A DNA stretch of 64,000 bases, from assembly GCA_963734295.1 (NCBI GenBank), contig CAVTGS010000019.1, forward strand, positions 54,546 to 118,545. Direction: 5' to 3'. Shown here one piece after another: positions 17,714 through 29,743 of the stretch. The position numbers and the translations under genes were made by a program. Each line of letters opens with the position of its first letter. Positions within the stretch are counted from its first letter, which is position 1. The notes under the pieces are model-generated. The model did no database searches, was not told the origin of the DNA, and saw only the letters and a program-made list of their open reading frames with translations. This DNA is from JAEUMW01 sp963734295 (lineage in GTDB: Bacteria; Pseudomonadota; Gammaproteobacteria; Burkholderiales; JAEUMW01).

Positions 17714-18605
17714 GGCGCCGTCGCGCCCGGTGTCGCCCCGCCCAGTCGCGCGCGAACTGGAAGGCGACCCGTCCGCTGCGGGAACCACGGCCGAGCGCCC
17801 ACTGCAGCGCCTCGCGCTCGAAGTGCGCTGCGTCCTTCACCGCCGCGCCGTGCCAGCCTGCCCAGTAGCGCACGATGGCAAGGTAATCGTCCTGGGTGAA
17901 GGGGTGGAACGACACCCACAGGCCGAACCGCTCGGAGAGCGAGGTCTTCTCCTCCACCGATTCGCCCGGATGGATCTCGTCCCCCACGCGATGCGCCTCC
18001 AGGTTCTCCTGCATGTACTCGGGCATGAGGTGGCGGCGATTCGAGGTGGCATACACGACCAGATTCTCCGAGGTCGCGGCGAGCGAACCGTCCAGCACGG
18101 CCTTCAGGGCCTGGTAGCCGGGCTCCTCGGCGGCGAAGGAGAGGTCGTCGCAGTAGAGGATGAATCGTTCCGGGCGATCGCACACCAGGTCCACGAGGTC
18201 GGGGAGGTCGCCGAGGTCCTGCTTCTCGATTTCGATGACCCTCAACTTGCGGCGCGCGTACTCGTTCAGCAACGCCTTGACGAGGGAGGACTTGCCGGTG
18301 CCGCGCGCGCCGGTGAGGAGCACGTTGTTGGCCGGATAGCCGGCGACGAACTGGCGCGTGTTGCGGTCGACGAGCGCTTTCTGAGCGTCGATGCCGATGA
18401 GGTCGGCGAGCCGGATGCCGTGCGGCCGCCGCACCGGTTGCAGCTCGCCGCCGCGGCCCCGTTTCCGCCAGCGCCAGGCGATCGCCGCACGCCAGTCGGG
18501 CGGCGGCGCCGCAGTTGCCGCGAGCAGGGTCTCGGCGCGTGCCGCGAGCAGATCGAGGCGCGCGAGCACCGCGTCGAGGCCGTCGGCCGGCGAACGCTTC
18601 TTCAT
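17703..18605 (-). CDS. DUF815 family AAA+ ATPase
   Basis: Predicted cytosolic P-loop ATPase of 300 residues. Walker A is LLTGARGTGKSSLVKALL and Walker B is RFILYCDDLSF; the region ATSNRRHLMPEYMQEN and SLSERFGLWVSFHPF are strongly conserved in DUF815. Substrate unknown. The ATG at 18605 gives MKKRSPADGL. Located between argJ and the Nudix-ThiE gene, overlapping the latter, an order widespread in betaproteobacteria. Confidence 0.9.
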   Translation of the reverse strand: MKKRSPADGLDAVLARLDLLAARAETLLAATAAPPPDWRAAIAWRWRKRGRGGELQPVRRPHGIRLADLIGIDAQKALVDRNTRQFVAGYPANNVLLTGARGTGKSSLVKALLNEYARRKLRVIEIEKQDLGDLPDLVDLVCDRPERFILYCDDLSFAAEEPGYQALKAVLDGSLAATSENLVVYATSNRRHLMPEYMQENLEAHRVGDEIHPGESVEEKTSLSERFGLWVSFHPFTQDDYLAIVRYWAGWHGAAVKDAAHFEREALQWALGRGSRSGRVAFQFARDWAGRHRARRRRAD

Positions 18606-18628
18606 CGGCACGGGCAAGAGGCGCGCAG

Positions 18629-19858
18629 TCAACTGCGATAGTCCGCGTTGATGCTCACGTAATCGTGCGACAGGTCGCAGGTCCAGACGGTCGCGCGCGC
18701 TTCGCCGCGATCGAGCTCGACGCGAACCGTGATCTCGCTCTGGCCCATTACCCGCTGTCCGTCCGCCTCGCGGTAATCGGGATTGCGGCCACCGCGCTGC
18801 GCCACGAGCACGCCGTCGAGGTAAAGATCGATGCGCGTCTGATCCAGATCGGCGATGCCGGCCTTCCCCACCGCCGCGAGGATACGGCCCAGATTCGGAT
18901 CGGAGGCGAAAAACGCGGTCTTCACGAGCGGGGAGTGCGCGATGGAGAAAGCGACCCGGTCGCACTCCTCCCGGTTTCGCCCCCCCGTGACTTCGATGGT
19001 GATGAACTTGGTGGCGCCTTCTCCGTCCCGCACGATCGCCTGCGCGAGCGTGCCCGCGACGTCGGTCACCGCCTCGGCGAACGCACGGAATTCCGGACTC
19101 TCCGCCGCCGTGATCTCGGGCATGTCGGCCTGTCCGGTCGCGACCAGCACGAATGCATCGTTGGTGGAGGTATCGCCGTCGACCGTGATCCGATTGAACG
19201 AGCGGTCGGCTGCCTCGCGCAGTGCCGCCGCGAGCAGGGGCTGCGCGATGCGCGCGTCGGTCGCGACAAAGGCTAGCATCGTCGCCATGTCCGGATGGAT
19301 CATGCCGGCCCCCTTCGCGATGCCGGTGAAGGTGACCGTGCAGCCGCCGACCACCACCCGCCGCGACGCCGCCTTCGGCAGCGTGTCGGTGGTCATGATC
19401 GCTTCGGCGGCGCCCAACCAGTTATCCGCGCGCAGATCGGCGAGCGCGGCGGGTATACCGTCGGCAAGCGTGCCGATCGGCAGGGGTTCCATGATGACGC
19501 CGGTGGAAAAGGGGAGCACCTGCAGGCTTTCGCAGCCCAGCCGCATGGCCAGCGCGGCGCAGCTTTCGCGCGCCCGCCAGAGACCGTCCGCGCCGGTGCC
19601 GGCGTTGGCGCAGCCGGTGTTCACGAGCAGCGCCCGGATCTCGTGGCCGCACGCGAGGTGCTCCTGCGCCACGATCACGGGGGCGGCGCAGAAGCGGTTC
19701 TGCGTGAACACGCCTGCGACCCTCGCCCCGGGATCGAGCGCCATCACGAGCAGATCCTTGCGGTTCGCCTTGCGGATACCGGCCTCGGCAACACCGAGGC
19801 GCACTCCGGCGATCGGCAGGAGCGCGGCGGGGTCAGGAGCGGCGAGGTTGACGGGCAT
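18629..19858 (-). CDS. argJ: Bifunctional ornithine acetyltransferase / N-acetylglutamate synthase
   Basis: Transfers acetyl from N-acetylornithine to glutamate, recycling acetyl groups in arginine synthesis. The autocleavage site GAGMIHPDMATMLAF is present; the Thr in MATM becomes the nucleophile of the beta chain. Other marks: VNTGCANAGTGADG, STGVIMEPLPI, TVDGDTSTNDAFVL and a C-terminal DLSHDYVSINADYRS. 409 residues, standard. ATG 19858 lies 11 bases after the secA stop. The frame runs without a stop into a shifted piece of secA; that is not a real fusion. Confidence 0.95.
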   Translation of the reverse strand: MPVNLAAPDPAALLPIAGVRLGVAEAGIRKANRKDLLVMALDPGARVAGVFTQNRFCAAPVIVAQEHLACGHEIRALLVNTGCANAGTGADGLWRARESCAALAMRLGCESLQVLPFSTGVIMEPLPIGTLADGIPAALADLRADNWLGAAEAIMTTDTLPKAASRRVVVGGCTVTFTGIAKGAGMIHPDMATMLAFVATDARIAQPLLAAALREAADRSFNRITVDGDTSTNDAFVLVATGQADMPEITAAESPEFRAFAEAVTDVAGTLAQAIVRDGEGATKFITIEVTGGRNREECDRVAFSIAHSPLVKTAFFASDPNLGRILAAVGKAGIADLDQTRIDLYLDGVLVAQRGGRNPDYREADGQRVMGQSEITVRVELDRGEARATVWTCDLSHDYVSINADYRS

Positions 19859-19869
19859 CGAGCGCGCGG

Positions 19870-22587
<2,718 letters not shown>

Positions 22588-22611
22588 GATTACCGAATCG
22601 GACCTCGAGAT

Positions 22612-22653
22612 GAATAGAAAAGGGGTGAGGAGCCTCCGTGCGCTCCCCACCCC
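22612..22653 (-). terminator. Hairpin plus T run in the secA leader (possible attenuator)
   Basis: Minus strand: GGGGTGGGGAGC (22653-22642) pairs with GCTCCTCACCCC (22633-22622), twelve pairs with one G-U, around an eight-base loop, then TTTTCTATT. It looks like an intrinsic terminator, yet no minus-strand gene lies upstream and secA starts only about 25 bases later. The rest of the 300-base interval between secA and the divergent gene at 22888 holds no convincing gene; a 36-codon frame starting with ATG near 22836 on the minus strand could be a leader peptide but has no clear support. Confidence 0.55.
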
Positions 22654-22887
22654 CTCGTCTTTGTCCCTGTGCGCGCTGATCGCGGCGCTTGCGGGACTGC
22701 GCCGGATAGCGCCTCGTTCCGCCCTTACGACCACGCGGCGCCGAACACACCGCGTCGCCCCTTCGCTCGTCTGGCGCGCGTGCGCACGGCGCGCGACCAG
22801 GTTGTTCCCGTGACCGAAGCTAGCGATACTACCATATCGCAGTTGCAGGGACGGGAGGCTCGCCCGATGATGACGTACGCCTGACCG

Positions 22888-23331
22888 ATGCGAAGGTTCG
22901 AGGATTATCTCGGCTCCGGTGATGCCTTGCGTCGCCTGAACCAGGAGGCAGGCCGGCTGGCCGAGCTCGATCGGGCCTACCGGCAGGCCATACCGGAAGC
23001 GCTGGCCGAGGCGAGCGGGGTGAGTCACCTCGACGCGGGAACGCTCTTTCTGTGGGCCGATGGCGGCGCAGTGGCGGCCAAGCTGCGGCAGCTCACCCCT
23101 ATGGTGCTCGCCAAGCTCAGGCAACGGGCTCCGGAATGCACGGCCATCCGCGTGACGGTGCTCGTGGGCGGGCGGCAGGCCCTGCACCGGCGCGGCGTCC
23201 GACCGCGCATCGGGGGAGGTGGGGTCGAAGCGCTGCGGGGGCTCGCGAGCTCTCTGCCGCCATCACCGCTCAAGGCGGCGCTCTCCCGGCTCGCCGCGCG
23301 CGGGCGCGGCAGATCAGAGAATGGGGAGTAG
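22888..23331 (+). CDS. DUF721/DciA-like protein
   Basis: 147 residues with a KH-like DUF721 domain in the middle: SHLDAGTLFLWADGGAVAAKLRQLTPMVLAKLRQ. DciA proteins of this family load the replicative helicase in bacteria without DnaC. The C-terminal part (about 100-147) is basic and low in conserved features. It is divergent from secA and tail-to-tail with a small membrane gene, overlapping by 18 bases; the position between lpxC and secA is typical in betaproteobacteria. ATG 22888 is the natural start. Confidence 0.75.
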   Translation: MRRFEDYLGSGDALRRLNQEAGRLAELDRAYRQAIPEALAEASGVSHLDAGTLFLWADGGAVAAKLRQLTPMVLAKLRQRAPECTAIRVTVLVGGRQALHRRGVRPRIGGGGVEALRGLASSLPPSPLKAALSRLAARGRGRSENGE

Positions 23332-23502
23332 CAGGCGCTCCGCCAGCATGAGCAGCCCGATCGCCGCCGCGAGCACTGCGCTGAACTTGAAGACCTGCCA
23401 GGCGAACCGCAGCCACCGGCGGTCCCACGTCACGAAGTAGGCGACCACCGCCACGCCGATGATGGCGAGTGCGATCACGGCGACGAAGCGCAGGACCACC
23501 AT
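23314..23502 (-). CDS. Small two-helix membrane protein, unknown function
   Basis: 62 residues: a first helix (VVLRFVAVIALAIIGVAVVA), a short Arg/Trp-rich loop (TWDRRWLRFAW) and a second helix (FSAVLAAAIGLLMLAERLLL). No recognised family. It lies 59 bases downstream of lpxC on the same strand and could be co-transcribed. Its end overlaps the convergent DUF721 gene by 18 bases. The long open frame upstream of ATG 23502 is antisense-like to lpxC and is not counted. Confidence 0.6.
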   Translation of the reverse strand: MVVLRFVAVIALAIIGVAVVAYFVTWDRRWLRFAWQVFKFSAVLAAAIGLLMLAERLLLPIL

Positions 23503-23561
23503 GGCGTGGACTCGAAAGGCGTCGCGCAGCCGGATCGGCGCGCGGCTCCAGCCAGCAGCCG

Positions 23562-24476
23562 TCAGGCCGCCATCCGGAACTGCTGCTGCAATGCCTGCGG
23601 CGCCAAGGCGGCTTCGCCGAAGCTCACGAGCTCCCACGCTTCCTTGTCTTCCAGCAACTTGCGCAGCAGTGCATTGTTGAGGGCGTGACCCGACTTGTAG
23701 GCGGTGTAGGAGCCGATCACCGGGTGGCCGAGAAGATACAGGTCGCCGATGGCATCCAGGATCTTGTGCTTCACGAACTCGTTCGCGTAGCGCAACCCGT
23801 CGGCATTCAGGATGCGGTACTCGTCCATGACGATCGCGTTGTTGAGGCTGCCGCCGAGCGCGAGCCCCTGCGAGCGCATCATCTCGACGTCGGACATGAA
23901 GCCGAAGGTGCGCGCGCGGCTTACTTCCTTCACGTAGGAGCTCGCGGCGAAATCGATCACCACATGGTTGCCGGCGCGGTCGAAGGCCGGATGGTCGAAG
24001 TCGATACTGAAGTCGAGCCGATATCCCTCGAACGGGTCGAAGCGCACGAACTTGTCGTCCTGACGCACCTCCACCGGCTTCAGCACCCGCACGAAGCGCT
24101 TCGGTGCCGCCTGCGCCTCGATCCCCGCCGACTGGACGAGGTAGACGAAGGGCGCGCTGCTGCCGTCCATGATCGGGATCTCGGGACCGTTCAAATCCAC
24201 CCGCACGTTGTCGACTCCGAGCCCGGCGAGCGCCGACATCAGGTGCTCCACCGTGGACACCCGCACCCCGTCCTGCACGAGGCAGGAGGAAAGCCGGGTG
24301 TCCCCGACGGCGTAGGGGTTCACGGCGATCTCCAGCACGGGATCCAGGTCGACGCGGCGAAACACGATGCCCGAACCCGGCGCCGCCGGGCCGAGCACGA
24401 GTTTCACCTTCTCGCCGGTGTGAAGCCCGACGCCGGTGGCCGTAACCTGGCGCTTGAGGGTGCGCTGCCTGATCAT
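23562..24476 (-). CDS. lpxC: UDP-3-O-acyl-N-acetylglucosamine deacetylase LpxC
   Basis: Zinc enzyme for the committed step of lipid A synthesis. It starts MIRQRTLKRQVTATGVGLHTG. Zinc ligands are seen in STVEHLMSAL (His), and KHKILDAIGDLYLLGHPV (His and Asp); the catalytic His is in AYKSGHALNNALL. 304 residues, standard. It is the last gene of the dcw cluster, 81 bases after ftsZ, and has its own -10 element. Confidence 0.96.
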   Translation of the reverse strand: MIRQRTLKRQVTATGVGLHTGEKVKLVLGPAAPGSGIVFRRVDLDPVLEIAVNPYAVGDTRLSSCLVQDGVRVSTVEHLMSALAGLGVDNVRVDLNGPEIPIMDGSSAPFVYLVQSAGIEAQAAPKRFVRVLKPVEVRQDDKFVRFDPFEGYRLDFSIDFDHPAFDRAGNHVVIDFAASSYVKEVSRARTFGFMSDVEMMRSQGLALGGSLNNAIVMDEYRILNADGLRYANEFVKHKILDAIGDLYLLGHPVIGSYTAYKSGHALNNALLRKLLEDKEAWELVSFGEAALAPQALQQQFRMAA

Positions 24477-24509
24477 CCAAAAGGGTTCATAGAATATGCG
24501 AAGTCTTTG

Positions 24510-24515
24510 ATTATA
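24510..24515 (-). promoter_or_regulatory. lpxC promoter -10 element
   Basis: A perfect TATAAT on the minus strand (24515-24510), about 34 bases before the lpxC start. No clear -35 is seen because the upstream part is occupied by a GC-rich hairpin. It suggests lpxC can be transcribed separately from ftsZ. Confidence 0.5.
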
Positions 24516-24521
24516 ACGTAT

Positions 24522-24547
24522 CGGCGGGGGCGCGGCCGCCCCCGCCG
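24522..24547 (-). terminator. GC-rich hairpin after ftsZ, no T run
   Basis: CGGCGGGGGC and GCCCCCGCCG form a perfect ten-pair stem with a six-base loop, ten bases past the ftsZ stop. No T run follows (ATACGTTATAAT instead), so it may be a partial terminator, an RNA-stability element or a block separating ftsZ from the lpxC promoter. Confidence 0.45.
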
Positions 24548-24557
24548 GTGGCCCCGG

Positions 24558-25718
24558 TCAGTCTGCCTGCTTGCGCAGGAAGGCCGGGATGTCGAGCAGA
24601 TCCACCCCCGACTGCTTCATCGCTTCCAGCGTGGCGTCCCGGTTCCGGCGCCGCATCACCGCCGGCTGCTCGAGATCCTCGTAGTTCACCATCCCGACCG
24701 GCGCCGCGTCGGTGCCGTTTTTCACCACCAGTGTCACCTGCTGCTTGGTCTCCTTGCGTGCGATCGGCGAGCCCAGGCCGGTCGCGACCATGGTCACCCT
24801 CAGGTCGTCGGCCAGGGTCTCGTCGATCACGGTGCCGACGATTACCGTGGCGTCGTCGGCGGTGAAGCTGCGGATGGTGTGCATCACCTCGTGCACCTCC
24901 TTCATCTTGAGCGCCGCACTCGCCGTGATGTTCACCAGCACCCCGCGAGCGCCCGAGAGGTTCACGTCCTCGAGCAGCGGACTCGCCACTGCCTGCTCGG
25001 CTGCCAGGCGCGCGCGGCCCGCGCCGGACGAGCGCGCGGAACCCATCATCGCCATCCCCATCTCCGACATCACCGTCTTCACGTCCGCGAAGTCCACGTT
25101 CACGAGACCGGGGCAGCTGATCACTTCCGCGATGCCGGCAACGGCACCGTGCAGTACCTCGTTTGCCTTGGCGTAGGCGTCGAGCAGACTGATGTCGTCG
25201 CCCAGCACCTGCATCAGCTTGTCGTTCGGAATCACGATGAGGGAGTCCACGTGCTCCGACAGGTCTCCCAGCCCCTGCATCGCGATCTTCTGCCGCCGGC
25301 CTTCGAATGCGAAGGGCTTCGTCACCACCGCCACCGTGAGGATGCCGAGTTCCTTCGCGACTTCCGCCACGACGGGCGCGGCGCCGGTGCCGGTACCGCC
25401 CCCCATGCCGGCGGTGAGAAACAGCATGTCGGCGCCATCGATCAACTCGGCGATGCGGTCGCGATCCTCGATCGCAGACTGCTTGCCGATGTCGGGATTG
25501 GCGCCGGCGCCGAGTCCCTTGGTGATCTGAGCACCGAGCTGGATCTGCGTCTGCGCCAGGCTGCGTTTCAACGCCTGGGAGTCGGTGTTGGCGACGATGA
25601 ACTCTACGCCCTGGACCCCGCGGCTGATCATGTGGTCGACCGCGTTGCCCCCGCAGCCCCCCACCCCCACGACCTTGATCACCGCATCCTGCGGTGCCCC
25701 ATCCACGATCTCGAACAT
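24558..25718 (-). CDS. ftsZ: Cell division GTPase FtsZ
   Basis: Tubulin-like GTPase that forms the Z ring. The start MFEIVDGAPQDAVIKVVGVG leads into GGCGGNAVDHM. The tubulin signature is GMGGGTGTGAAPVVAE and the T7 loop is VNVDFADVKTVMSE. The C-terminal peptide LLDIPAFLRKQAD binds FtsA and ZipA-type partners. ATG 25718 has AGGAGGGCAG just upstream; the frame extends further but without support. 386 residues. Confidence 0.97.
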   Translation of the reverse strand: MFEIVDGAPQDAVIKVVGVGGCGGNAVDHMISRGVQGVEFIVANTDSQALKRSLAQTQIQLGAQITKGLGAGANPDIGKQSAIEDRDRIAELIDGADMLFLTAGMGGGTGTGAAPVVAEVAKELGILTVAVVTKPFAFEGRRQKIAMQGLGDLSEHVDSLIVIPNDKLMQVLGDDISLLDAYAKANEVLHGAVAGIAEVISCPGLVNVDFADVKTVMSEMGMAMMGSARSSGAGRARLAAEQAVASPLLEDVNLSGARGVLVNITASAALKMKEVHEVMHTIRSFTADDATVIVGTVIDETLADDLRVTMVATGLGSPIARKETKQQVTLVVKNGTDAAPVGMVNYEDLEQPAVMRRRNRDATLEAMKQSGVDLLDIPAFLRKQAD

Positions 25719-25844
25719 GTCACTGCCCTCCTTTGTATCGCACGTGTGTGAACCCGATTCCGTCGCCGCCCCGATGAGCGACCCTGACCCCACCCTTTGC
25801 ACCTCCATCTGCCACCCCTCCTCGACCGACCCGTTGCACCGATT

Positions 25845-27083
25845 TCAAAAGTTCCCCTGGAACCAGCTCTTCATTCTTCCGAGGACCGACTGGAACGATC
25901 CCGACTGCAGCTTCACGAGCTCCCGCCGCTGCTGTTGTTGCATGCCGATCAGGAGCAACCCGACCCCGGTGGAAAAGCGCGGGTTGCGCACCACCTCCGC
26001 GAGTCCACCTTTGTAGTCGGGAATGCCCAACCGCACCGGCATGTGGAAAACCTCTTCCCCGAGTTCCACCATCCCCTGCATCTGGCTGCAGCCGCCGGTG
26101 ATCACGACGCCCGACGACAGCAGATCCTCGAAGCCGCTGCGACGCAGCTCCGCCTGCACCAGCGAATAAAGTTCCTCGACCCGGGGCTCGATGACTTCCG
26201 CCAGGGTCTGCCGCGACATCTGCCGCGGGCCGCGCTCGCCCACGCCCGGGACTTCGATCATCTGCTGCGCATCGGCGAGCTGGCGCAGCGCGCAGCCGTA
26301 CCCGCGCTTCAAGTCCTCGGCGTCCTTGGTCGGCGTGCGCAGCGCCATCGCGATGTCGTTCGTGATCTGGTCGCCCGCGATCGGGATCACCGCCGTGTGC
26401 CGGATCGCCCCCTGGGAGAACACGGCCACATCGGTGGTGCCGCCGCCCACGTCCACCAGGCAGACGCCCAAGTCCTTCTCGTCCTCGGAGAGCACCGCAG
26501 TGGCCGACGCGAGCGGCTGCAAAATGAGATCGCGCACCTCGAGCCCGCAGCGGCGCACGCACTTCATGATGTTCTGCGCGGCGGACACGGCGCCGGTCAC
26601 GATGTGCACCTTCACCTCGAGGCGCACACCGCTCATGCCGAGCGGCTCGCGCACGTCCTCCTGGCCGTCGATGATGAATTCCTGGTTCAGGATGTGGAGG
26701 ATCTGCTGGTCGGTGGGGATCGAGACCGCCTTCGCGGTTTCGATCACCCGATCCACGTCCATCTGCGTGACCTCCTTGTCCTTGATCGCCACCATGCCGT
26801 GCGAGTTGAAGCCCTTGATGTGGCTGCCCGCGATGCCGGTGTAGACGTCCCGGATCTTGCAGTCGGCCATCAGCTCCGCTTCTTCCAGCGCACGCTGGAT
26901 GGCGCCCACGGTGGAGTCGATGTTCACCACGACGCCCTTCTTGAGCCCGCGCGAGGCATGGCTGCCCATGCCGATGATCTCGAGATGCCCGTCGGGCATG
27001 ATCTCGCCCACGATGGCCGCGATCTTCGCGGTGCCGATGTCGAGACCGACGATCAGGTTCTTGCCTTCCCTTGCCTTTGTCAT
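25845..27083 (-). CDS. ftsA: Cell division protein FtsA
   Basis: Actin-like ATPase that anchors FtsZ to the membrane. N-terminal NLIVGLDIGTAKIAAIVGE (phosphate 1), VCLVDVGGGTTDVAVF (phosphate 2), VVITGGCSQMQGMVEL (adenosine motif) and a C-terminal amphipathic helix ending RMKSWFQGNF that serves as membrane tether. 412 residues. It lies between ftsQ and ftsZ. The 126 bases before ftsZ hold no gene but probably a ribosome-binding leader. Confidence 0.97.
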   Translation of the reverse strand: MTKAREGKNLIVGLDIGTAKIAAIVGEIMPDGHLEIIGMGSHASRGLKKGVVVNIDSTVGAIQRALEEAELMADCKIRDVYTGIAGSHIKGFNSHGMVAIKDKEVTQMDVDRVIETAKAVSIPTDQQILHILNQEFIIDGQEDVREPLGMSGVRLEVKVHIVTGAVSAAQNIMKCVRRCGLEVRDLILQPLASATAVLSEDEKDLGVCLVDVGGGTTDVAVFSQGAIRHTAVIPIAGDQITNDIAMALRTPTKDAEDLKRGYGCALRQLADAQQMIEVPGVGERGPRQMSRQTLAEVIEPRVEELYSLVQAELRRSGFEDLLSSGVVITGGCSQMQGMVELGEEVFHMPVRLGIPDYKGGLAEVVRNPRFSTGVGLLLIGMQQQQRRELVKLQSGSFQSVLGRMKSWFQGNF

Positions 27084-27102
27084 GGACTGTCCGTCCGCTC
27101 CC

Positions 27103-27829
27103 CTAGCCTTTCGATTTCCCGTCGCGACCCCGCGCTTCCGGCAGGCGGATGGCGAAGCCGTTGGCGTAGCGCAGGTCGACGTGCACCACGGTCGGCGGCA
27201 GCCGCCCGAGGGTGCGGTCGTAAACCATCACGAAGCGCGCGAGCCGCGCGTCCATGTCCGACCGCCCGAGCTCGAGCGTGAGCCCGTCGTCGAGCTCGAG
27301 CCGCCACGCCGCGCGCGCCGACAGCGTGAGCCGCGCCACGTGGCGCTCGATCGGGGCGAGCGCCGCCTCGAACCGCCGGAACTGCCGCGTCATCTCCTCG
27401 GCCTGGCCGGGCGGCCCGATGAAGGTGGGCAGCATCTGGTCGGTCGCCGCCTCGAACACTTCGCCATGCGTAGTTCACGAGCGCGGTGTCGCCCCACCGC
27501 GCGAGCGCCACATGCTCCTCGACCTCGAGCTCCAGGCGGGCCGGCCACTGCCGGCGCACCTCCACCTTGCGCACCCAGGGCAGCTTCTCGAACTGCCGCC
27601 GCGCTTGCCCGATGTCGAGCGTGAAGAACGTGCCCCGCACCGCGTGCCTTGCCACTGCGGCGAGCTGTTCCTCGGTCACGTGCTCGAGCTGCCCCGCCAC
27701 CTCGACCTCCCGCACCGCGAACGCGGGCAGCCGCGCGAGATGCAGGGCCGCGACCGCGAGCACGGCCGTCACCGCCGCCGCGATCAACAGGCTTGCAATC
27801 CGGTTCAAGAGCCGCGCGTTATCCCACAT
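27103..27829 (-). CDS. ftsQ: Cell division protein FtsQ (one frameshift)
   Basis: Bitopic divisome protein. A short cytosolic start and one membrane helix (LLIAAAVTAVLAVAALHLA) precede the POTRA domain (FAVREVEVAGQLEHVTEEQL) and the FtsQ beta domain. The frame breaks near 27468-27473 (one base apparently extra). In the other frame it continues HGEVFEAATDQMLPTFIGPP and ends at 27103. About 241 residues when joined. The gene is essential for division, so sequence error is likely. 19 bases before ftsA. Confidence 0.92.
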
Positions 27830-27865
27830 GAATCCCGTCTCCTCGAATGCGCTGCAGCGGGTTCA

Positions 27866-28779
27866 TCAGCGCGCCTGCTCGAGAATCGCCAGCACCAGGT
27901 CCTCGAAGCTGTAACCCGCGGCGCGCGCGGCCATCGGCACGAGCGAGTGGTCGGTCATGCCCGGGATCGTGTTGACTTCGAGGAAGTAGGGGTTGCCGGC
28001 ACGGTCCAGCATCAGGTCCACGCGCCCGCAGCCGCGGCAGCCGGGCACCGCGAAGGCTTTCAGCACCAGTTGCTGCAGGTCGACTTCCTGTTCCTGCGGC
28101 AGGCCCGAGGGCAGGATGTAGCGCGTCGAGTCGACGAGATACTTCGCGTCGTAGTCGTAGAACGTGCGCGGCGTCTCGAGTCGGATCAGCGGCAGCGGCG
28201 TGGTGCCGAGAACGCCCGCGGTGAGCTCCGTGCCCTCGATGAACTGCTCGCCGATGATCACTTCGTCGTACTTCGCGGCGTGCTCGTAGGCATGCGGCCA
28301 GGTCCTCGGCGCGCGTCACCTTGCTCATGCCGATGCTCGATCCTTCGCGAACGGGCTTGACCATGATCGGCAACCCGAGGGTGCGCACCACTGCCGCGAA
28401 GTCGGTCGCGGCATCGAGACGCACCCATTTCGGTGTCGGGATGCCCGACGCCTCCCAGAGCAGCTTCGTGCGCAGCTTGTCCATCGCCACCGCGCTCGCG
28501 AGCACGCCGCTGCCGGTGTAGGGAATGCCCAGCCACTCGAGCACGCCCTGGATCGTGCCGTCTTCGCCGAAGCGACCGTGCAGCACGATGAAGGCGCGAT
28601 CGAAGCCGCCTCGCGATCAGCTCCGGCAGCCCCTGATCCTGCGGGTCGAAGGCGTGCGCGTCGACACCGCGCGCCTGCAGCGCCTCGAGCACCCGCGCAC
28701 CGCTCTTGAGCGACACCTCGCGCTCGGCGGAACGGCCGCCGAAGAGCACCACCACCTTGCCGAATTGCTTCACGTCCAT
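27866..28779 (-). CDS. ddlB: D-alanine--D-alanine ligase (two frameshifts)
   Basis: ATP-grasp enzyme that makes the D-Ala-D-Ala dipeptide for peptidoglycan. Recognisable parts, each in a different frame: FGKVVVLFGGRSAEREVSLKSG; then LHGRFGEDGTIQGVLEWLGI and PIMVKPVREGSSIGMSKV; then GEQFIEGTELTAGVLG and FLEVNTIPGMTDHSLVPMAA, with the metal-binding Glu and Asn. Breaks are near 28604-28611 and 28291-28294. Joined length is about 304 residues, normal. ATG 28779 gives the usual start; a GTG four codons earlier is possible. Confidence 0.92.
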
Positions 28780-28813
28780 GTCTTCTTCCACTGGTTGCTC
28801 GCCCGTCGGGGCC

Positions 28814-29743
28814 TCACACTTCGCCGACGATGAATACCTCCCGCACCAGCGCGATGCCGGTGCGGCTTTCTACCGTGGCTTGCACGTGTGCGATCACGCC
28901 CTCGACGTCCGCCGCGGTGGCGTTGCCCCGGTTCACGATGAAGTTCGCGTGCTTGGTCGAGACCTGGGCGTCGCCCACGCTGTAGCCCTTGAGCCCGCAC
29001 GATTCGATCAGCCGCGCGGCATGATCCCCCGGCGGATTGCGGAACACCGACCCCGCGTTCGGTCGATCGAGGGGCTGGCTCGCGATGCGCCGCACGAGGA
29101 GCTCCTTCACCCGCTGGCGTGCGGCCTCGCCGTCGCCCGGCGCAAGCGTGAGCCACGCCGCCGCGAACCACTCTTGCTGCCCGTTGCCCTTCCGCCGGCA
29201 ATGGCGATAGCCGATCTCGTAGTCGCCTGCCCGGCGCTCGCGCAGGCGTCCCGTGCGGTCGAGCGTCAGCACCCGATCCACCACGTCCCAGGTCTCGCTG
29301 CCGTAGCACCCGGCGTTCATCGCAAGGGCGCCGCCCACCGTGCCGGGGATTCCGGCGAGAAACTCCGCTCCCTCGAAGCCGTGGTTCGCGGCGAAGCGCG
29401 CGACCTTGGGGCTCGCCACCCCTGCCTCGGCGTAGACGAGCGGCCGGCCGTTGCGACCCTCGTCGAGGCGCAGCGCCTGCAGCCCCTGGTGCATGAACAC
29501 GACCGTGCCGCGGATGCCGCCGTCACGCACGAGGAGGTTGCTGCCCAGGCCGACCACGAGCACCGGTTCTCCCGGCGGCAGACCGCCGAGAAACGCGCGC
29601 AGGTCCTCGAGATCCGCCGGCAGGTACGTGCGATCCGCAGGGCCGCCGACGCGCCAGCTCGTATGCCGGCTCATCGGCTCGTCGCACCGGAGTTGCCCGC
29701 GCAGTCCGCCGGCGAGAATCGCGATCGGCTCGGCCATGTTCAT
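28814..29743 (-). CDS. murB: UDP-N-acetylenolpyruvoylglucosamine reductase MurB
   Basis: FAD enzyme that reduces enolpyruvyl-UDP-GlcNAc to UDP-MurNAc. N-terminal FAD domain: SRHTSWRVGGPADRTYLP and VLVVGLGSNLLVRDGGIRG; then AGIPGTVGGALAMNAGCYG; the C-terminal domain has PNAGSVFRNPPGDHAARLIE (type I catalytic Ser) and STKHANFIVN. 309 residues. ATG 29743 overlaps the murC stop as ATGA. Confidence 0.95.
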   Translation of the reverse strand: MNMAEPIAILAGGLRGQLRCDEPMSRHTSWRVGGPADRTYLPADLEDLRAFLGGLPPGEPVLVVGLGSNLLVRDGGIRGTVVFMHQGLQALRLDEGRNGRPLVYAEAGVASPKVARFAANHGFEGAEFLAGIPGTVGGALAMNAGCYGSETWDVVDRVLTLDRTGRLRERRAGDYEIGYRHCRRKGNGQQEWFAAAWLTLAPGDGEAARQRVKELLVRRIASQPLDRPNAGSVFRNPPGDHAARLIESCGLKGYSVGDAQVSTKHANFIVNRGNATAADVEGVIAHVQATVESRTGIALVREVFIVGEV

